A stretch of DNA of 64,000 nucleotides from Streptomyces tsukubensis (GTDB lineage Bacteria > Actinomycetota > Actinomycetes > Streptomycetales > Streptomycetaceae): positions 4,858,501 to 4,922,500 of the forward strand of contig NZ_CP020700.1 in NCBI RefSeq assembly GCF_003932715.1, given 5' to 3'. Made by a program: the position numbers and the translations under genes. Below are positions 28,767 through 38,865 of this stretch, one piece after another. Positions within the stretch are counted from its first letter, which is position 1. Each line of letters begins with the position of its first letter. The notes below the pieces were generated by a model. That model had not been told where the DNA came from and made no database searches. It saw nothing but the letters and a program-made list of their open reading frames with translations.

Positions 28767-29306
28767 ATGTCGCGTATCGGCAAGCTCCCCATCCAGGTTC
28801 CCGCCGGTGTGGACGTCACCATCGAGGGCCGCACGGTCGCGGTGAAGGGGCCCAAGGGCACCCTCACGCACACCATTGCGGCACCCATCGAGATCGCGAA
28901 GGGTGAGGACGGCGTTCTGGCCGTCACCCGCCCCAACGACGAGCGTCAGAACAAGGCCCTTCACGGCCTGTCCCGCACGCTGGTGGCGAACATGATCACC
29001 GGTGTGACCCAGGGATACACCAAGGCGCTCGAAATCAGCGGTGTCGGTTACCGCGTGGCCGCGAAGGGCTCCAACCTGGAGTTCCAGCTCGGCTACAGCC
29101 ACCCGATCCTGGTGGAGGCCCCCGAGGGGATCTCCTTCAAGGTCGAGTCGCCGACCAAGTTCTCGGTCGAGGGCATCGACAAGCAGAAGGTCGGCGAGGT
29201 CGCCGCTAACATCCGCAAGCTGCGCAAGCCCGACCCGTACAAGGCCAAGGGCGTCAAGTACGCGGGCGAGGTCATCCGCCGCAAGGTCGGAAAGGCGGGT
29301 AAGTAA
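28767..29306 (+). CDS. rplF: 50S ribosomal protein L6
   Basis: A 179-residue L6 starting [20 protein letters not shown], near the factor-binding site of the large subunit. Both repeated domains are present and the end RRKVGKAGK is complete. Three bases separate it from rplR. Confidence 0.98.
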   Translation: MSRIGKLPIQVPAGVDVTIEGRTVAVKGPKGTLTHTIAAPIEIAKGEDGVLAVTRPNDERQNKALHGLSRTLVANMITGVTQGYTKALEISGVGYRVAAKGSNLEFQLGYSHPILVEAPEGISFKVESPTKFSVEGIDKQKVGEVAANIRKLRKPDPYKAKGVKYAGEVIRRKVGKAGK

Positions 29307-29309
29307 GCC

Positions 29310-29693
29310 ATGGCATACGGTGTGAAGATCGCCAAGGGTGACGCGTACAAGCGCGCCGCCATCAAGCGCCGCCACATCCGCGTCCGCAAGCGCATCTCCG
29401 GTACGCCGGAGCGGCCGCGCCTGGTCGTGACGCGTTCCAACCGCCACATCGTGGCGCAGGTCATCGACGACCTCGCGGGCCACACGCTCGCGTCGGCGTC
29501 GACCCTGGACACCTCGATCCGCGGCGGCGAGGGCGACAAGAGCGCCCTGGCCAAGCAGGTCGGCGCCCTGGTCGCCGAGCGCGCCAAGGCTGCCGGTGTC
29601 GAGGCCGTCGTGTTCGACCGCGGTGGCAACCAGTACGCCGGGCGGATTGCCGCTCTGGCCGACGCCGCCCGCGAGGCCGGGCTGAAGTTCTGA
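29310..29693 (+). CDS. rplR: 50S ribosomal protein L18
   Basis: A 127-residue L18, which binds 5S rRNA, with an Arg/Lys-rich N-terminal arm ([20 protein letters not shown]) and the core ending [20 protein letters not shown]. Complete, within the spc operon. Confidence 0.98.
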   Translation: MAYGVKIAKGDAYKRAAIKRRHIRVRKRISGTPERPRLVVTRSNRHIVAQVIDDLAGHTLASASTLDTSIRGGEGDKSALAKQVGALVAERAKAAGVEAVVFDRGGNQYAGRIAALADAAREAGLKF

Positions 29694-29739
29694 GCCCCGG
29701 TTCCGGAGCTAGCGGACGTAACAGAGAGAGGTAATTCCA

Positions 29740-30345
29740 ATGGCTGGACCCCAGCGCCGCGGAAGCGGTGCCGGTGGCGGCGAGCGGCGGGACCGGAAGG
29801 GTCGCGACGGTGGCGCAGCTGCCGCCGAGAAGACCGCGTACGTCGAGCGTGTCGTCGCGATCAACCGCGTCGCCAAGGTTGTGAAGGGTGGTCGTCGCTT
29901 CAGCTTCACCGCGCTGGTCGTGGTGGGCGACGGTGACGGCACCGTGGGTGTCGGTTACGGCAAGGCCAAGGAGGTGCCGGCCGCCATCGCCAAGGGTGTT
30001 GAGGAGGCCAAGAAGCACTTCTTCAAGGTCCCCCGTATCCAGGGCACCATCCCCCACCCCATCCAGGGCGAGAAGGCTGCGGGCGTCGTCCTGCTGAAGC
30101 CTGCTTCCCCCGGTACGGGTGTTATCGCCGGTGGTCCGGTGCGCGCCGTCCTGGAGTGCGCCGGAGTTCACGACATCCTGTCGAAGTCGCTCGGCTCCGA
30201 CAACGCGATCAACATCGTGCACGCGACCGTGGCGGCCCTCAAGGGCCTGCAGCGTCCCGAGGAGATCGCGGCCCGCCGCGGTCTGCCCCTTGAGGACGTC
30301 GCCCCCGCGGCTCTCCTGCGTGCACGTGCGGGAGCGGGTGCGTAA
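29740..30345 (+). CDS. rpsE: 30S ribosomal protein S5
   Basis: A 201-residue S5, located at the mRNA entry and important for decoding accuracy. It has a Gly/Arg-rich N-terminal extension of about 25 residues before the conserved [19 protein letters not shown]. The stop overlaps the rpmD start by one base. Confidence 0.98.
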   Translation: MAGPQRRGSGAGGGERRDRKGRDGGAAAAEKTAYVERVVAINRVAKVVKGGRRFSFTALVVVGDGDGTVGVGYGKAKEVPAAIAKGVEEAKKHFFKVPRIQGTIPHPIQGEKAAGVVLLKPASPGTGVIAGGPVRAVLECAGVHDILSKSLGSDNAINIVHATVAALKGLQRPEEIAARRGLPLEDVAPAALLRARAGAGA

Positions 30346-30527
30346 TGGCCCGCCTCAAGATCACGCAGACGAAGTCGTACATCGGCAGCAAGCAGAACCA
30401 CCGCGACACCCTGCGTTCGCTCGGGCTGAAGAAGCTCAACGACGTGGTTGTCAAGGAGGACCGCCCCGAGTTCCGCGGCATGGTGCACACCGTCCGCCAC
30501 CTCGTGACGGTCGAGGAGGTCGACTGA
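30345..30527 (+). CDS. rpmD: 50S ribosomal protein L30
   Basis: A 60-residue L30 with the expected [20 protein letters not shown] start and ending [13 protein letters not shown]. It is packed between rpsE (one-base overlap) and rplO (one-base gap). Confidence 0.97.
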   Translation: MARLKITQTKSYIGSKQNHRDTLRSLGLKKLNDVVVKEDRPEFRGMVHTVRHLVTVEEVD

Positions 30528-30528
30528 T

Positions 30529-30984
30529 ATGGCGGAGCAGAACCCGCTGAAGGTCCACAACCTCCGTCCCGCCCCGGGCGCCAAGACCGCGAAGACTCGT
30601 GTCGGTCGTGGTGAGGCGTCCAAGGGTAAGACGGCCGGTCGTGGTACCAAGGGCACCAAGGCCCGCTACCAGGTTCCGGAGCGCTTCGAGGGTGGGCAGA
30701 TGCCCCTCCACATGCGCCTTCCGAAGCTGAAGGGCTTCAAGAACCCGTTCCGCACCGAGTACCAGGTCGTGAACCTCGACAAGCTGGCCGCGCTCTACCC
30801 GCAGGGTGGCGAGGTCACGGTTGCCGATCTGGTCGCCAAGGGCGCCGTTCGCAAGAACCAGCTCGTCAAGGTGCTCGGCCAGGGCGAGATCTCCGTGGCG
30901 CTGCAGGTGACGGTCGACGCCGTCTCCGGCTCCGCCAAGGAGAAGATCACCGCTGCCGGCGGTTCCGTCACCGAACTGGTCTGA
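30529..30984 (+). CDS. rplO: 50S ribosomal protein L15
   Basis: A 151-residue L15, a late-assembling protein with a basic Gly-rich N-terminal region ([24 protein letters not shown]) and a conserved core at [20 protein letters not shown]. It is followed by a terminator-like hairpin, so secY is not simply co-transcribed. Confidence 0.98.
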   Translation: MAEQNPLKVHNLRPAPGAKTAKTRVGRGEASKGKTAGRGTKGTKARYQVPERFEGGQMPLHMRLPKLKGFKNPFRTEYQVVNLDKLAALYPQGGEVTVADLVAKGAVRKNQLVKVLGQGEISVALQVTVDAVSGSAKEKITAAGGSVTELV

Positions 30985-31016
30985 GACCTGTTCCGTGGCT
31001 GAAGACTGAATCATCG

Positions 31017-31050
31017 ACCGGGGATGCCTCCCAAAAGGGGCATCCCCGGT
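31017..31050 (+). terminator. Terminator between rplO and secY
   Basis: Perfect 12-base stem (31017-31028 with 31039-31050) around a ten-base loop, 32 bases after the rplO stop. The 187 bases that follow probably hold the secY promoter, which I could not place confidently. Confidence 0.7.
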
Positions 31051-31237
31051 TGGTCGTTCCTAGGGTGGCGCCCTCGCCGGTAAGGTGGCGGCGTCACACT
31101 GCTGTGAAGAAATCCGCACGGTCGGCTTCCCACCGGGAACCTGGCCGCGCGGATCGCTGTTAGTCAACTGACAAGTATCCGTCGATCCTCAAGACCGTCA
31201 CCTCTGACGCAGTAGCGCGGGGGTCGCAGGAGGCACC

Positions 31238-32557
31238 GTGCTCACCGCGTTCGCCCGAGCGTTCAAGACGCCCGACCTGCGCAAGAAGCTGCTCTTCACG
31301 CTCGGCATCATCGTGCTGTTCCGGCTTGGGTCGCACGTCCCGGTTCCGGGAGTCGACTACAACAAGGTCCAGATCTGTGTGGATCAGGCGGCCGAGAGCA
31401 ACAACAGCCTGTTCGGCCTGGTGAACATGCTCAGCGGTGGAGCGCTGCTGCAGATCACGATCTTCGCCCTCGGCATCATGCCGTACATCACGGCGAGCAT
31501 CATTCTCCAGCTGCTCACCGTGGTGATTCCGCGACTGGAAGCCCTCAAGAAGGAGGGCCAGTCCGGCACCGCGAAGATCACCCAGTACACCCGTTATCTG
31601 ACCGTCGCGCTCGCCGTGCTCCAGGGCACCGGCCTGGTGGCGACCGCCCGTAGCGGCATGCTGTTCCAGGGCTGCTCCGTCGGCACCCAGATCGTCCCCG
31701 ACCGGTCGATCTTCACCACCATTGTGATGGTCGTGACCATGACCGCGGGCACCGCGGCCGTCATGTGGCTCGGTGAGCTGATCACCGACCGCGGTATCGG
31801 CAACGGTATGTCCATCCTGATGTTCATCTCCATCGCCGCCGGCTTCCTCGGCTCCCTCTGGGCCATCAAGGAGAGCGGCAAGCTCGCCGACGGCTGGATC
31901 GAGTTCGGCACGGTCATCCTCATCGGCTTCGTGATGGTGGCCCTGGTGGTCTTCGTCGAGCAGGCCCAGCGCCGGATCCCGGTGCAGTACGCCAAGCGGA
32001 TGATCGGACGCCGTTCGTACGGCGGGACCTCGACGTACATCCCCCTCAAGGTGAACCAGGCCGGTGTGATCCCGGTCATCTTCGCCTCTTCGCTGCTCTA
32101 CATTCCGGCGCTGATCGCACAGTTCTCCAGCGGAACCTCGTCCTGGAAGACGTGGATCGAAGCGCACCTGGTCAAGGGCGACCATCCGTACTACATCGCT
32201 ACCTACTTCCTTCTGATCGTCTTCTTCGCGTTCTTCTACGTCGCCATCTCGTTCAACCCCGAGGACGTAGCGGACAACATGAAGAAGTATGGTGGTTTCA
32301 TCCCGGGTATCCGGGCTGGTCGACCGACTGCCGAGTATCTGAGCTACGTGCTCAACAGGATCACTTGGCCGGGCTCGCTGTACCTGGGTCTGATTGCTCT
32401 TGTCCCGACGATGGCGTTGGCGGGCTTCGGAGGCGCGAACCAGAACTTCCCGTTCGGCGGGACGAGCATCCTCATCATCGTGGGTGTGGGTCTGGAGACC
32501 GTGAAGCAGATCGAGAGCCAGCTCCAGCAGCGCAATTACGAAGGGTTCCTCCGCTGA
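31238..32557 (+). CDS. secY: Protein translocase subunit SecY
   Basis: A 439-residue membrane protein forming the channel of the Sec translocon. It starts at GTG 31238, with AGGAGG just upstream. About ten membrane spans are evident, including LLFTLGIIVLF near the start, ALGIMPYITASIILQLL, and TYFLLIVFFAFFYVAISF late in the protein. It shares one base with adk, indicating co-translation. Confidence 0.98.
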   Translation: MLTAFARAFKTPDLRKKLLFTLGIIVLFRLGSHVPVPGVDYNKVQICVDQAAESNNSLFGLVNMLSGGALLQITIFALGIMPYITASIILQLLTVVIPRLEALKKEGQSGTAKITQYTRYLTVALAVLQGTGLVATARSGMLFQGCSVGTQIVPDRSIFTTIVMVVTMTAGTAAVMWLGELITDRGIGNGMSILMFISIAAGFLGSLWAIKESGKLADGWIEFGTVILIGFVMVALVVFVEQAQRRIPVQYAKRMIGRRSYGGTSTYIPLKVNQAGVIPVIFASSLLYIPALIAQFSSGTSSWKTWIEAHLVKGDHPYYIATYFLLIVFFAFFYVAISFNPEDVADNMKKYGGFIPGIRAGRPTAEYLSYVLNRITWPGSLYLGLIALVPTMALAGFGGANQNFPFGGTSILIIVGVGLETVKQIESQLQQRNYEGFLR

Positions 32558-33210
32558 TGCGAATCGTCCTCGTCGGACCTCCCGGGGCCGGCAAGGGAAC
32601 GCAGGCTGCGTACCTTGCCGAGAACCTGTCGATCCCGCACATCTCCACGGGCGACCTCTTCCGCGCCAACATCAGCCAGGGCACCGATCTCGGGCGCCAG
32701 GCGAAGTCCTATATGGACGCGGGAGAGCTGGTCCCCGACGAGGTGACCATCGGCATGGCCAAGGAACGCATGGGCCGGCCGGACGCCGCGAGGGGCTTCC
32801 TCCTCGACGGCTTCCCGCGCAACCTCTCCCAGGCCGAGTCGCTGGACGCGATGCTGAAGTCCGAGGGCATGACCCTGGACGCGGTGCTGGATCTGGAAGT
32901 CCCCGAGGACGAGGTGGTCAAGCGGATCGCCGGCCGCCGGATCTGCCGGAACGACTCCAGTCACGTCTTCCACGTGACGTACCACCCGCCGAAGGCGGAG
33001 GGTGTCTGCGACACCTGCGGCGGCGACCTCTACCAGCGCGACGACGACTCCGAGGAGACGGTCCGCAAGCGCCTGGAGGTCTACCACGCCCAGACCGAGC
33101 CGATCATCGACTACTACCGGGGTCAGGGCCTCGTGGTGACGATCTCGGCGCTCGGTCCGGTCACCGAGGTGACCGGACGGGCGATGGAGGCCCTGGGCAA
33201 GAAGGACTGA
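32557..33210 (+). CDS. adk: Adenylate kinase
   Basis: A 217-residue kinase interconverting ATP, AMP and ADP. The P-loop GPPGAGKGTQ is at residues 7-16 and the LID domain has CRNDSSH and CDTC, a probable zinc-stabilised form. FLLDGFPRNLSQA is the nucleotide-binding strand. It follows secY with a one-base overlap, as is common in actinobacteria, and a hairpin separates it from map. Confidence 0.98.
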   Translation: MRIVLVGPPGAGKGTQAAYLAENLSIPHISTGDLFRANISQGTDLGRQAKSYMDAGELVPDEVTIGMAKERMGRPDAARGFLLDGFPRNLSQAESLDAMLKSEGMTLDAVLDLEVPEDEVVKRIAGRRICRNDSSHVFHVTYHPPKAEGVCDTCGGDLYQRDDDSEETVRKRLEVYHAQTEPIIDYYRGQGLVVTISALGPVTEVTGRAMEALGKKD

Positions 33211-33247
33211 CCGCCCCCTGCGAAGGCGGTACGGAGCAGTACGCTGA

Positions 33248-33280
33248 ACGGCCGCGGTGTCCGATGGACGCCGCGGCCGT
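33248..33280 (+). terminator. Hairpin between adk and map
   Basis: Arms 33248-33262 and 33266-33280 pair over 15 positions with one G-U around gat. No strong U run follows. It would terminate or process the secY-adk transcript before map. Confidence 0.65.
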
Positions 33281-33327
33281 AGTGTTGAGCGAGAGCCACG
33301 AGATCGGTGAGAGGCAAGGAAACGGGC

Positions 33328-34167
33328 ATGGTGCAGATCAAGACCCCGGAGCAGATCGCGAAGATGCGCGCGGCGGGGCTGGTCGTCGCCGCCATCCACG
33401 CGGCCACCCGGGAGGCCGCGGTTCCGGGGGCCACCACCCGGGATCTCGACGAGGTCGCCCGGAAGGTGATCGCCGACCACGGTGCGAAGTCGAACTTCCT
33501 GGGCTACGGCGGTTTCCCCGCCACCATCTGCACCTCGGTCAACGAGGTCGTCGTCCACGGCATCCCGGACGACAAGACGGTCCTCAAGGACGGCGACATC
33601 ATCTCCATCGACGCGGGCGCGATCGTGGACGGCTGGCACGGTGACGCCGCGTACACGGCGTTCGTGGGCGGTGGTCACGATCCGCGGCTGGTCGAGCTCT
33701 CCCGGGTGACCGAGGAGTCCATGTGGGCCGGGATCGCCGCGATGAAGAACGGCAACCGGCTGGTGGACGTGTCCCGCGCCATCGAGACCTACATCCGCCG
33801 CCAGCCCAAGCCGGGCGGCGGCCGGTACGGGATCATCGAGGACTACGGCGGCCACGGCATCGGCACCGAGATGCACATGGACCCCCACCTGCTGAACTAC
33901 GTCTCCCGCAAGCGGGGCAAGGGTCCCCGGCTGGTGCCGGGCTTCTGTCTGGCCATCGAGCCGATGGTCTCCCTCGGCACCCCCAAGACCGAGGTCCTCG
34001 CCGACGACTGGACCGTGATCACCACGGACGGCACCTGGTCCTCGCACTGGGAGCACTCGGTGGCGGTCACCGAGGAGGGCCCGCTGGTACTCACCGCCCC
34101 GGACTGCGGCCGGGCGAAGCTGGCCGAGCTGGGCATCACGGCGGCGCCGGACCCGCTCGACGGCTGA
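33328..34167 (+). CDS. map: Methionine aminopeptidase, type I
   Basis: A 279-residue enzyme removing the initiator Met. All metal ligands are in view: SIDAGAIVDGWHGDAAY (two Asp), GGHGIGTEMH, AIEPM and WEHSVAV. ATG 33328 with AAGGAA upstream is used; an upstream in-frame GTG would add seven residues. It lies in the spc/alpha junction between adk and infA. Confidence 0.97.
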   Translation: MVQIKTPEQIAKMRAAGLVVAAIHAATREAAVPGATTRDLDEVARKVIADHGAKSNFLGYGGFPATICTSVNEVVVHGIPDDKTVLKDGDIISIDAGAIVDGWHGDAAYTAFVGGGHDPRLVELSRVTEESMWAGIAAMKNGNRLVDVSRAIETYIRRQPKPGGGRYGIIEDYGGHGIGTEMHMDPHLLNYVSRKRGKGPRLVPGFCLAIEPMVSLGTPKTEVLADDWTVITTDGTWSSHWEHSVAVTEEGPLVLTAPDCGRAKLAELGITAAPDPLDG

Positions 34168-34412
34168 CGGCGCCCGCCCCGGCGGAGCGGTGGCGGGGCG
34201 CGGTCAGGCTGCTTTCGACGGCCGACTGCCCTCGGCCGACCGAGGGAAAAAGGGGCGTAAGGATCATGGCGACTGGGCAAACTCCCTGGATTCGTCTTTT
34301 CCGAGGCCCTGACGTAGACTGATGCGTCGGCTCCCATGTACCCGTGTGTCTGCGTGCGCGCACCATATGGGGAACGGAAGTCGATCAAGGTAGCCGATTC
34401 GAAGGGCGAAGC

Positions 34413-34634
34413 GTGGCCAAGAAGCAAGGTGCCATCGAAATCGAGGGCACCGTGATCGAGTCCCTCCCGAACGCCATGTTCAAGGTGGAGCTTCAGAACG
34501 GTCACAAGGTCCTCGCGCACATCTCCGGCAAGATGCGGATGCACTACATCCGTATCCTCCCGGACGACCGGGTCGTCGTGGAGCTGTCTCCGTACGACCT
34601 GACGCGTGGCCGGATCGTCTACCGCTACAAGTAG
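34413..34634 (+). CDS. infA: Translation initiation factor IF-1
   Basis: A 73-residue OB-fold protein starting at GTG 34413 ([17 protein letters not shown]), which occupies the A site during initiation. Full length through [16 protein letters not shown] 245-base gap precedes it; an 18-codon open frame (34266-34322) lies there but is not claimed as a gene. Confidence 0.97.
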   Translation: MAKKQGAIEIEGTVIESLPNAMFKVELQNGHKVLAHISGKMRMHYIRILPDDRVVVELSPYDLTRGRIVYRYK

Positions 34635-34695
34635 ATCTTGTCCCGACCCCGCTCAGCCGCGGGGTGGTGGCACTGACCCGGAGAACCTCACACCC

Positions 34696-34809
34696 ATGAA
34701 GGTCAAGCCGAGCGTCAAGAAGATCTGCGACAAGTGCAAGGTGATCCGCCGTCACGGCCGGGTCATGGTCATCTGCGACAACCTGCGCCACAAGCAGCGC
34801 CAGGGCTGA
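34696..34809 (+). CDS. rpmJ: 50S ribosomal protein L36, zinc form
   Basis: A 37-residue L36 with Cys11-x2-Cys14, Cys27 and His32, the zinc-ribbon version. Starts [20 protein letters not shown]. It lies between infA and rpsM, as in most bacteria. Confidence 0.97.
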   Translation: MKVKPSVKKICDKCKVIRRHGRVMVICDNLRHKQRQG

Positions 34810-35006
34810 CGCACGCCGACCCGCACTTCGCAGTACTTCGCGCGACGCGAGCAACACATCGTTCATACGCAGAGTCCGCCCAGCCCGTCAGGGCCGGCGA
34901 CACCTCCGGCGGGGGCCGGGGACCCGGACGTACCACCATCCGCCACGGATGGTCGGCGGTCGGGAACGGCACTGCGGAAGACCCCCGAGTACACAGGAGC
35001 CATTGA

Positions 35007-35387
35007 ATGGCACGCGTTTCCGGTGTCGACATCCCGCGTGAAAAGCGTGTGGAGATCGCACTCACTTACGTCTTCGGTATCGGCCGCACCCTGGCGCAGG
35101 AGACCCTCGCCGCCACCGGTGTGAACCCGAACACCCGCGTTCGTGACCTGGCCGAGGAAGACCTGGTCAAGATCCGCGAGTACGTGGACAACAACCTCAA
35201 GACCGAGGGTGACCTCCGCCGCGAGATCCAGGCCGACATCCGCCGCAAGGTCGAGATCGGCTGCTACCAGGGTCTGCGTCACCGCCGCGGTCTGCCGGTC
35301 CACGGCCAGCGCACCAGCACGAACGCCCGTACCCGCAAGGGCCCGCGTCGCGCCATCGCCGGTAAGAAGAAGCCGGGCAAGAAGTAG
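35007..35387 (+). CDS. rpsM: 30S ribosomal protein S13
   Basis: A 126-residue S13 at the head of the small subunit, contacting P-site tRNA and S19. The helix-two-turn-helix and the basic C-terminus ([20 protein letters not shown]) are complete. It heads the alpha group after a 197-base spacer. Confidence 0.98.
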   Translation: MARVSGVDIPREKRVEIALTYVFGIGRTLAQETLAATGVNPNTRVRDLAEEDLVKIREYVDNNLKTEGDLRREIQADIRRKVEIGCYQGLRHRRGLPVHGQRTSTNARTRKGPRRAIAGKKKPGKK

Positions 35388-35452
35388 TCCACAGCGGACG
35401 CTCATCAGCGGTCTTCGCTGTAGGACCGACCACCTCCCGTAGGAGTTAAGAG

Positions 35453-35857
35453 ATGCCCCCCAAGGGACGTCAGGGCGCTGCCAAGAAGGTGCGCCGCAAG
35501 GAAAAGAAGAACGTCGCTCACGGCCACGCGCACATCAAGAGCACGTTCAACAACACGATCGTTTCGATCACGGACCCGTCCGGCAACGTGATCTCCTGGG
35601 CCTCCGCCGGCCACGTCGGCTTCAAGGGCTCGCGCAAGTCGACCCCGTTCGCCGCGCAGATGGCCGCCGAGTCGGCCGCGCGCCGCGCGCAGGAGCACGG
35701 CATGCGCAAGGTGGACGTCTTCGTCAAGGGTCCCGGCTCCGGCCGTGAGACCGCGATCCGTTCGCTCCAGGCCACCGGCCTGGAGGTCGGCTCCATCCAG
35801 GACGTCACCCCGACGCCCCACAACGGCTGCCGTCCGCCGAAGCGCCGCCGCGTCTGA
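35453..35857 (+). CDS. rpsK: 30S ribosomal protein S11
   Basis: A 134-residue S11 of the platform, with [20 protein letters not shown] and the C-terminal [16 protein letters not shown] intact. A long hairpin with a UUCG loop follows, before rpoA. Confidence 0.98.
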   Translation: MPPKGRQGAAKKVRRKEKKNVAHGHAHIKSTFNNTIVSITDPSGNVISWASAGHVGFKGSRKSTPFAAQMAAESAARRAQEHGMRKVDVFVKGPGSGRETAIRSLQATGLEVGSIQDVTPTPHNGCRPPKRRRV

Positions 35858-35947
35858 CGCGGGGCGTCGTGCCCGGGGACGGTTCGCCGTCCACTGCGGG
35901 CACACCCTGAGCGGTGTCGCGGCCGACACCGCTTGAGCTGGGCTTTT

Positions 35948-35981
35948 GGGCGGTGCGCCCCCTTCGGGGGGCGTACCGCCC
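35948..35981 (+). terminator. 15-bp UUCG hairpin between rpsK and rpoA
   Basis: Arms 35948-35962 and 35967-35981 pair over 15 positions (one G-U) around a cUUCGg tetraloop, a very stable RNA fold. It lies 90 bases past the rpsK stop and 70 before rpoA, followed by a short T-rich run. It may act as a partial terminator that separates rpsMK from rpoA-rplQ. Confidence 0.7.
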
Positions 35982-36051
35982 GTACCCTGTTTTACGCACC
36001 ATCCTGTCGGGCGTCATATAGCGGACGCCCCCGACTGAAGGAACGATCCGC

Positions 36052-37074
36052 ATGCTGATCGCTCAGCGTCCTTCGCTGACCGAAGAGGTCGTCGACGAGT
36101 ACCGCTCCCGGTTCGTGATCGAGCCGCTGGAGCCGGGCTTCGGCTACACCCTCGGCAACTCCCTCCGCCGTACCCTCCTCTCCTCGATTCCGGGTGCGGC
36201 CGTCACGTCCATCCGTATCGACGGTGTCCTGCACGAGTTCACCACCGTGCCGGGCGTCAAGGAGGACGTGACCGACCTGATCCTCAACATCAAGCAGCTC
36301 GTCGTCTCCTCGGAGCACGACGAGCCGGTCGTGATGTACCTGCGCAAGCAGGGCCCGGGTCTGGTCACCGCCGCCGACATCGCGCCCCCGGCCGGTGTCG
36401 AGGTCCACAACCCCGACCTCGTCCTCGCCACCCTCAACGGCAAGGGCAAGCTGGAGATGGAGCTGACCGTCGAGCGCGGTCGCGGCTATGTCTCCGCCGT
36501 GCAGAACAAGCAGGTCGGCCAGGAGATCGGCCGGATCCCGGTCGACTCCATCTACTCGCCGGTCCTCAAGGTCACCTACAAGGTCGAGGCGACCCGAGTC
36601 GAGCAGCGCACCGACTTCGACAAGCTGATCGTCGACGTCGAGACGAAGCAGGCGATGCGTCCCCGCGACGCCATGGCCTCCGCGGGCAAGACCCTGGTCG
36701 AGCTGTTCGGTCTCGCCCGTGAGCTGAACATCGACGCCGAGGGCATCGACATGGGCCCGTCCCCGACGGACGCCGCGCTCGCCGCGGACCTGGCCCTGCC
36801 GATCGAGGAGCTGGAACTCACCGTCCGCTCCTACAACTGCCTCAAGCGCGAGGGCATCCACTCGGTGGGCGAGCTCGTCGCCCGCTCCGAGGCGGACCTC
36901 CTCGACATCCGCAACTTCGGCGCGAAGTCGATCGACGAGGTCAAGGCGAAGCTGGCCGGCATGGGCCTGGCGCTCAAGGACAGCCCGCCCGGATTCGACC
37001 CGACCGCTGCGGCTGACGCCTTCGGGGCGGACGACGACGCGGACGCGGGCTTCGTGGAGACCGAGCAGTACTAG
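36052..37074 (+). CDS. rpoA: RNA polymerase alpha subunit
   Basis: A 340-residue alpha subunit: N-terminal assembly domain from [18 protein letters not shown], a linker, and a C-terminal domain ([20 protein letters not shown]) that binds UP elements and regulators. The last 30 residues are acidic. rplQ follows after a long hairpin-rich gap. Confidence 0.98.
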   Translation: MLIAQRPSLTEEVVDEYRSRFVIEPLEPGFGYTLGNSLRRTLLSSIPGAAVTSIRIDGVLHEFTTVPGVKEDVTDLILNIKQLVVSSEHDEPVVMYLRKQGPGLVTAADIAPPAGVEVHNPDLVLATLNGKGKLEMELTVERGRGYVSAVQNKQVGQEIGRIPVDSIYSPVLKVTYKVEATRVEQRTDFDKLIVDVETKQAMRPRDAMASAGKTLVELFGLARELNIDAEGIDMGPSPTDAALAADLALPIEELELTVRSYNCLKREGIHSVGELVARSEADLLDIRNFGAKSIDEVKAKLAGMGLALKDSPPGFDPTAAADAFGADDDADAGFVETEQY

Positions 37075-37351
37075 TCGGCTCCGCCGGGGCCAGGTGATCT
37101 ACGGGAGATCGTGGCCCGGTCGCCCGGTGAGCGACTGCGCGTCGGCTGTGGCTGGTCGCGCAGTTCCGCCCCCTACGCCCAGGGGCGTGGGGGGACCCCC
37201 AGCGCCCCTATCGGGGCACACCCTCCTGCGCCCGTGACGGGCGCAGGAACCCCCGCTTCTCGCGGGGCACACACACTGCCCGCAGGCGGCCGCCTGTGGG
37301 GTCCTGACATCGGTACCTGATACGGCCGGTGCAGATTGAAGGAGAAACACC
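37075..37351 (+). repeat. Hairpin-rich rpoA-rplQ spacer with a streptomycete intergenic repeat
   Basis: The gap of 277 bases contains several stems in series, including 37224-37234 with 37238-37248 (11 bp, loop tga), and a block at about 37150-37215 (GGTCGCGCAGTTCCGCCCCC and downstream) of the kind often dispersed between streptomycete genes. No gene is supported. Confidence 0.55.
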
Positions 37352-37867
37352 ATGCCGAAGCCCGCCAAGGGCGCCCGTCTGGGCGGCAGCGCTGCGCACG
37401 AGCGGCTGCTCCTCGCGAACCTCGCGAAGTCGCTGTTCGAGCACGGCCGGATCACCACGACCGAGGCGAAGGCCCGCCGCCTGCGTCCGGTCGCCGAGCG
37501 GCTGATCACCAAGGCGAAGAAGGGCGACATCCACAACCGTCGTCTCGTTCTTCAGACGATCACGGACAAGGGCATCGTGCACGCGCTCTTCACCGAGATC
37601 GCCCCGCGCTACGCCGAGCGCCCGGGTGGCTACACCCGGATCACCAAGATCGGCAACCGCCGTGGTGACAACGCGAAGATGGCCGTGATCGAGCTCGTAG
37701 AGGGCGAGATCGCGAAGAAGGCCACGGTCGACGAGGCCGAGGCCGCCACCAAGCGCGCGGTCAAGGAGGACGCCCTGAAGAAGGAGTCCGCCGAGGCCGA
37801 GGACGCCGCTCCGGTCGAGGACGCCAAGCCGGCCGCCGAGGCCGCCGAGGAGTCCAAGGACGCCTGA
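37352..37867 (+). CDS. rplQ: 50S ribosomal protein L17
   Basis: A 171-residue L17. The conserved core ends around residue 120 ([20 protein letters not shown]); the remainder is an acidic Ala/Glu/Lys extension typical of streptomycetes. It is the end of the alpha group before truA, with a strong hairpin following. Confidence 0.97.
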   Translation: MPKPAKGARLGGSAAHERLLLANLAKSLFEHGRITTTEAKARRLRPVAERLITKAKKGDIHNRRLVLQTITDKGIVHALFTEIAPRYAERPGGYTRITKIGNRRGDNAKMAVIELVEGEIAKKATVDEAEAATKRAVKEDALKKESAEAEDAAPVEDAKPAAEAAEESKDA

Positions 37868-37901
37868 TCGGTTCTGCCGATCGCGTTCCCATGGCTGGTG
37901 G

Positions 37902-37935
37902 ACGGGCCCGTTCCCCCTCGGGGGAGCGGGCCCGT
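37902..37935 (+). terminator. rplQ terminator
   Basis: Arms 37902-37916 and 37921-37935 pair over 15 positions with one G-U around ctcg, 34 bases past the rplQ stop. Confidence 0.75.
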
Positions 37936-37983
37936 TCCGTCTGCCGGGAGCTGTTTCGAGCTGTTTGAGACGAGGATCTTCAC

Positions 37984-38865
37984 GTGACTGATGACGGCTA
38001 CGGCGTTCCGGCCGGGCGGGTACGGGTGCGGTTCGACCTGTCGTACGACGGCACCGCCTTCTCCGGCTGGGCCAAGCAGGCCGGGGGCCGCCGGACCGTA
38101 CAGGGCGAGATCGAAGACGCGCTGCGCACGGTGACCAGGTCGGCGGAGACGTACGAGCTGACCGTCGCCGGCCGTACGGACGCCGGGGTGCACGCCCGCG
38201 GCCAGGTCGCCCATGTCGACCTCCCCGCCGGGGTATGGGCCGAGCACCGCGAGAAGCTGCTGAAGCGGCTCGCCGGACGCCTTTCGCGGGACGTCCGGAT
38301 CCGGCGGGCCGAAGAGGCCCCCGCGGGCTTCGACGCCCGGTTCTCGGCGATCTGGCGGCGGTACGCCTACCGGATCAGCGACCACCCGAGCGGCGTCGAC
38401 CCGCTGCTGCGCGGGCATGTGCTCTGGCACGACTGGCCACTGGACGTGGATGCCATGAACGAGGCGTCCCGCGGGCTGCTCGGGGAGCACGACTTCGCCG
38501 CCTACTGCAAGCGGCGCGAAGGCGCGACCACGATCCGTACCCTCCAGCGGCTGGAGTGGGAGCGGGACGCGGCCGGGATCATCACCGCCACCGTGCGGGC
38601 CGACGCCTTCTGCCACAACATGGTCCGCTCCCTGGTGGGGGCGCTGGTCTTCGTCGGCGACGGGCACCGGCCGGTGGAGTGGCCCGCGCAGGTGCTGGCC
38701 GCGGGCGTCCGGGACTCCGCGGTCCATGTCGTACGTCCGCACGGACTGACCCTGGAAGAGGTCGGCTATCCGGCCGACGAACTGCTGGCCGCCCGCAGCC
38801 GGGAGGCCCGCAACAAGCGCTCGCTGCCCGTCCTGGGCTCAGCCGGGGGCGCCGGCTGCTGCTGA
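37984..38865 (+). CDS. truA: tRNA pseudouridine synthase A
   Basis: A 293-residue enzyme modifying tRNA positions 38-40. Starts at GTG 37984. The catalytic loop [18 protein letters not shown] with its Asp is present, as are the RRYAYRI segment and [13 protein letters not shown]. Its last 27 bases overlap the 3' end of the convergent membrane protein gene. Confidence 0.97.
   Translation: MTDDGYGVPAGRVRVRFDLSYDGTAFSGWAKQAGGRRTVQGEIEDALRTVTRSAETYELTVAGRTDAGVHARGQVAHVDLPAGVWAEHREKLLKRLAGRLSRDVRIRRAEEAPAGFDARFSAIWRRYAYRISDHPSGVDPLLRGHVLWHDWPLDVDAMNEASRGLLGEHDFAAYCKRREGATTIRTLQRLEWERDAAGIITATVRADAFCHNMVRSLVGALVFVGDGHRPVEWPAQVLAAGVRDSAVHVVRPHGLTLEEVGYPADELLAARSREARNKRSLPVLGSAGGAGCC

Noticed and set aside
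34266..34322. 18-codon frame with a ribosome site upstream of infA
   Set aside because: It could be a leader peptide, but the length and a lone example give no support.
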